Source: Anaerostipes amylophilus (GTDB lineage: Bacteria > Bacillota > Clostridia > Lachnospirales > Lachnospiraceae). Taken from it: 5,425 bases of DNA. The notes beneath the pieces are model-generated. The model searched no databases. It had not been told where the DNA came from and worked only from the letters and a program-made list of their open reading frames with translations. Within the stretch, counting starts at the first letter, position 1, and each line of letters opens with the position of its first letter. Location: positions 1 through 5,425 of the forward strand of contig NZ_JAOQJG010000014.1 of assembly GCF_025567365.1 (NCBI RefSeq), read 5' to 3'. Shown in pieces: positions 3,343 to 5,425 of this stretch. Made by a program: the position numbers and the translations under genes.

Positions 3343-5425
3343 TTATTTCTTTCTAAAGATCACAATTCCTTTTTTCTTTTTGAAGTAATAGAATACTACA
3401 GCTAAGATCAATGCAAAACCACCGATCAATGGTACATAAGCTTTGATATTATTGAATCCACCAGTAGTTGGCAGTTTCAGGTTTGCATCATTTGTGATCT
3501 CATAGGTTGGATGATAGAAGTAATAGGTATCTCCCTGCTTAATGGCATTTGAGGTATCTACATTTCCTTTGTCTACTTCTGCCTGTGTTACAGATAACGG
3601 AAGAGTTACGACCAGAGGTTCTTTTAGTAGATTCTTGCCGCTGGCTGTTTTGGTTTCCGTGATCGTGTAAGTATCTGGCAGCAGATCATCAAACAGAAGT
3701 TCTCCTTTTTCATCCGTTTCCTTGGTTGCAACTTCTTTTCCATCAGAATCCTTGATCGTAAACCGAACACCTTTTAAGACTTTTCCTTTGGAGTCTTTCT
3801 TCTTTAGCTTAATGCTTCCTTTGATCATCTGGTTTCGGAAGGTTGCTTCTCCTGTGATTTTTGCAGATGCACTGCTTTCTTCCGGTCCGATGTCAAACGT
3901 AACCGTTCCTGCTTTCTGATCCACTCTTCCATTGGTACTTGTCGTTGAGAGATGATTCAGCTTAAAGTATTCTTTCATGCCGCTTTCACTGCATGTATAA
4001 GTTCCATAGTACAGATCATCAAATGTTGTTGAAAGGCTGATCATCTTTCCAGGGTTTTCTTTTGTGAAGTTTTCCACTTCATTTTTCGTAAATTTCACAT
4101 CTTTTTTATAAGCATGTTTCTTTCCATACACATCGGTTCCTGTCAGGCTGAATGTAAATACAGCATCTCCAACATCCATGTTCAGATTGGATGGATCAAG
4201 TTCCTTTGTGATGGTAATACTTCCTCTTCCAGGTGTATGAGAGTTGGTTGCAACTGTTGTATCCGGATCATCACTGTTTCCATCATAAGAAACTTTGTAT
4301 CCGATCTGTTCATTTCCTGTCACAACACCTTCTTTTACTTCTTCCCATGTATACTCGATCTCATTTCCATTCTCGCATTTTGGAAGGACTTTGGATTTTG
4401 CTTTCCATCCATTTTCGGAATTTAACGTTACTGTATCTACCACATCCTTACCATTTGCTAACAGATTGAACCTTACGGAATCTGGACGGATCTTATCCTG
4501 ATCATTTTCATCATCCCATACTTTTCGGATCGTTTTCTGTACGGTCTTTGGTTTATGTGTGTTTGTGATATTGGTTGTGATCGTTGTGATATCACTGGAT
4601 TTATCTGTAGATTCCTTTACTTCATAAGTAATCTCATATCCAGTCTTGGCATTTCCGTTAACAACAGAGGATGAATCTTCTTTCACTTCATATTCGTAAT
4701 CTTCTCCAACAGAGTCAGTTTTATTAAGATCTTCATAAGATACTGTCCAGTTATTAGTTGCACTTAATGTTTGACCCTTTTGCATGTCTGTACCATTACG
4801 ATATAATTTGATATTTACTGAATCTGGACGGATACCATCACTGTTATTACTGTCATCCCAGTTTTTCTTGACAACAATTCGTACTTTATCACTTTTATAA
4901 TATCTATTTGTGAATGTTACTGCATATGTCTTCGCATCCCATTCTCCACCTTTTTTACTTATCATAGTATAATTTTGTGCATTGCAAATTTCACTAAACG
5001 TATAGTTCTTTTCCTCGCCACGCTTGATATCTGTCTGTGCCTGCCAGTTGTTTGCCTCATTCAGTATATAAGTCTTTACTTCATGTGTTGTCTTATGTTC
5101 GGCTTTGATCGTCACTGATACTGGTCTTGTGTTCATGGAGTTGTTATCATCGATCCAATATTTCTTCACTTGCACATAGTCAGAAGGATTGTTGACCAGC
5201 GTCTTGGAATCATGGACATATGTTATTTCATCATTGTTAGTATTTCCCTGTGTCGCCACGTCATGGATGAAATCTGCGGTCTGATCATTTAAGACCTCTC
5301 CACTGAATGTCATCGTTTCATCAGACTTTCCATATCCAAGTGGTGCTTCCACTTCTTCCACGGTGTACATTTCTTTTCCAACACCGTCTTTTGCATAAAT
5401 GCCAGTTGGCAGTCCAAAGAATTCC
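3343..5425 (-). CDS. LPXTG-anchored Cna-B/SpaA pilin-like surface protein (N-terminus beyond right edge)
   Basis: Partial gene: 693 codons are open to the right edge. An internal ATG at 5370 lies within a domain and is not the start. Domains in order of translation: the end of a SpaA-like domain (with GIYAKDG and EEVEAPLGYG); three Cna-B-type repeats (5178-4900, 4887-4555, 4545-4234); a longer beta domain (4227-3826) beginning GSITITKELDP; a SpaA-like prealbumin domain (3825-3481) with the typical LKGVRFTIKD, TDEKGELLFDDLLPDTYTITE pattern split over residues 533-572 of the 675 following ATG 5370; then a sortase signal. Such proteins are exported through Sec, cross-linked to the peptidoglycan by sortase, and stiffened by self-formed Lys-Asn isopeptide bonds. 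They serve as adhesins or pilus subunits. No sortase gene is in view, so stand-alone surface protein versus pilin cannot be decided. Three cysteines occur in the visible part, which is unusual for this class. Confidence 0.93.
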   Translation of the reverse strand, partial: EFFGLPTGIYAKDGVGKEMYTVEEVEAPLGYGKSDETMTFSGEVLNDQTADFIHDVATQGNTNNDEITYVHDSKTLVNNPSDYVQVKKYWIDDNNSMNTRPVSVTIKAEHKTTHEVKTYILNEANNWQAQTDIKRGEEKNYTFSEICNAQNYTMISKKGGEWDAKTYAVTFTNRYYKSDKVRIVVKKNWDDSNNSDGIRPDSVNIKLYRNGTDMQKGQTLSATNNWTVSYEDLNKTDSVGEDYEYEVKEDSSSVVNGNAKTGYEITYEVKESTDKSSDITTITTNITNTHKPKTVQKTIRKVWDDENDQDKIRPDSVRFNLLANGKDVVDTVTLNSENGWKAKSKVLPKCENGNEIEYTWEEVKEGVVTGNEQIGYKVSYDGNSDDPDTTVATNSHTPGRGSITITKELDPSNLNMDVGDAVFTFSLTGTDVYGKKHAYKKDVKFTKNEVENFTKENPGKMISLSTTFDDLYYGTYTCSESGMKEYFKLNHLSTTSTNGRVDQKAGTVTFDIGPEESSASAKITGEATFRNQMIKGSIKLKKKDSKGKVLKGVRFTIKDSDGKEVATKETDEKGELLFDDLLPDTYTITETKTASGKNLLKEPLVVTLPLSVTQAEVDKGNVDTSNAIKQGDTYYFYHPTYEITNDANLKLPTTGGFNNIKAYVPLIGGFALILAVVFYYFKKKKGIVIFRKK
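3346..3474 (-). other. Sortase cell-wall sorting signal (LPTTG, membrane span, basic tail)
   Basis: LPTTG is encoded at 3474-3460, followed after a short linker by a hydrophobic span (YVPLIGGFALILAVVFYY) and the tail KKKKGIVIFRKK. This is the complete order needed for sortase recognition, with cleavage expected between Thr and Gly. The tail is longer than usual because a second hydrophobic GIVIF stretch sits between two basic clusters. Confidence 0.95.
4234..5178 (-). repeat. Three tandem Cna-B repeats
   Basis: Three copies each start with a (V)KKxW-D-D core and close with an Asn before the linker: VKKYWIDD...FTNRY, VKKNWDD...ITNTH and IRKVWDD...TNSHT. These are the Lys and Asn positions expected for isopeptide bonds, with a central Glu in YTFSE, YEYEVKE and EYTWEE. 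Copies two and three both insert a VVxGNxxxGYxxxY segment that copy one lacks. They share DNA-level identity over GAATCTGGACGGAT (4478-4491 and 4820-4833, plus-strand reading, coding for IRPDS), which suggests a later duplication. The first copy is the most diverged. Confidence 0.85.

Noticed and set aside
3722..4501. Overlapping plus-strand open frames across the surface-protein gene
   Set aside because: They overlap each other in different frames and are antisense to a clear multi-domain LPXTG protein; they are chance frames of a Ser/Thr/Lys-rich gene.
1..5425. CRISPR arrays, tRNA or rRNA genes
   Set aside because: No regularly spaced direct repeats, no cloverleaf with a TTCAA-type T-loop, and no rRNA-like conserved blocks were seen on either strand.

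Overview
The window is AT-rich and nearly all coding lies on the minus strand. Strong GGAGG-type ribosome sites, an LPXTG cell-wall anchor, Cna-B surface repeats and a clostridial-type secreted transglutaminase point to a Firmicute, most likely a gut member of the Lachnospiraceae or a relative. That placement is inferred from style, not from a marker gene.

Read in the direction of transcription (right to left), the layout is as follows. (1) The C-terminal ~690 residues of a large sortase-anchored, pilin-like Cna-B/SpaA surface protein (5425-3343), ending at a hairpin terminator. (2) A 51-residue CxxC microprotein with a strong ribosome site (3275-3120). (3) A promoter and a tightly packed three-gene operon (3018-1638): two proteins I cannot name, followed by a SecB-like chaperone. 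The genes are coupled, with ribosome sites touching the preceding stop codons. (4) A gap of about 300 bases with a short more GC-rich island, a strong minus-strand terminator and a second palindrome carrying a promoter. (5) An IS200/IS605-type Y1 transposase (1332-931) whose HUH motif reads H-V-Y. (6) Only 21 bases further on, the start of a secreted transglutaminase-like protein (909 to beyond the left edge) with a complete Cys-His-Asp triad.

The two outer genes are cell-surface or secreted proteins of ordinary composition. The operon between them is much more AT-rich and looks like an accessory insertion. Its gene order (unknown, unknown, SecB-like) recalls toxin-antitoxin-chaperone modules, in which a SecB-like protein guards an aggregation-prone antitoxin. 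Neither partner here has a recognisable toxin or antitoxin domain, so this is a hypothesis. It is the best candidate for an undescribed system in the window.
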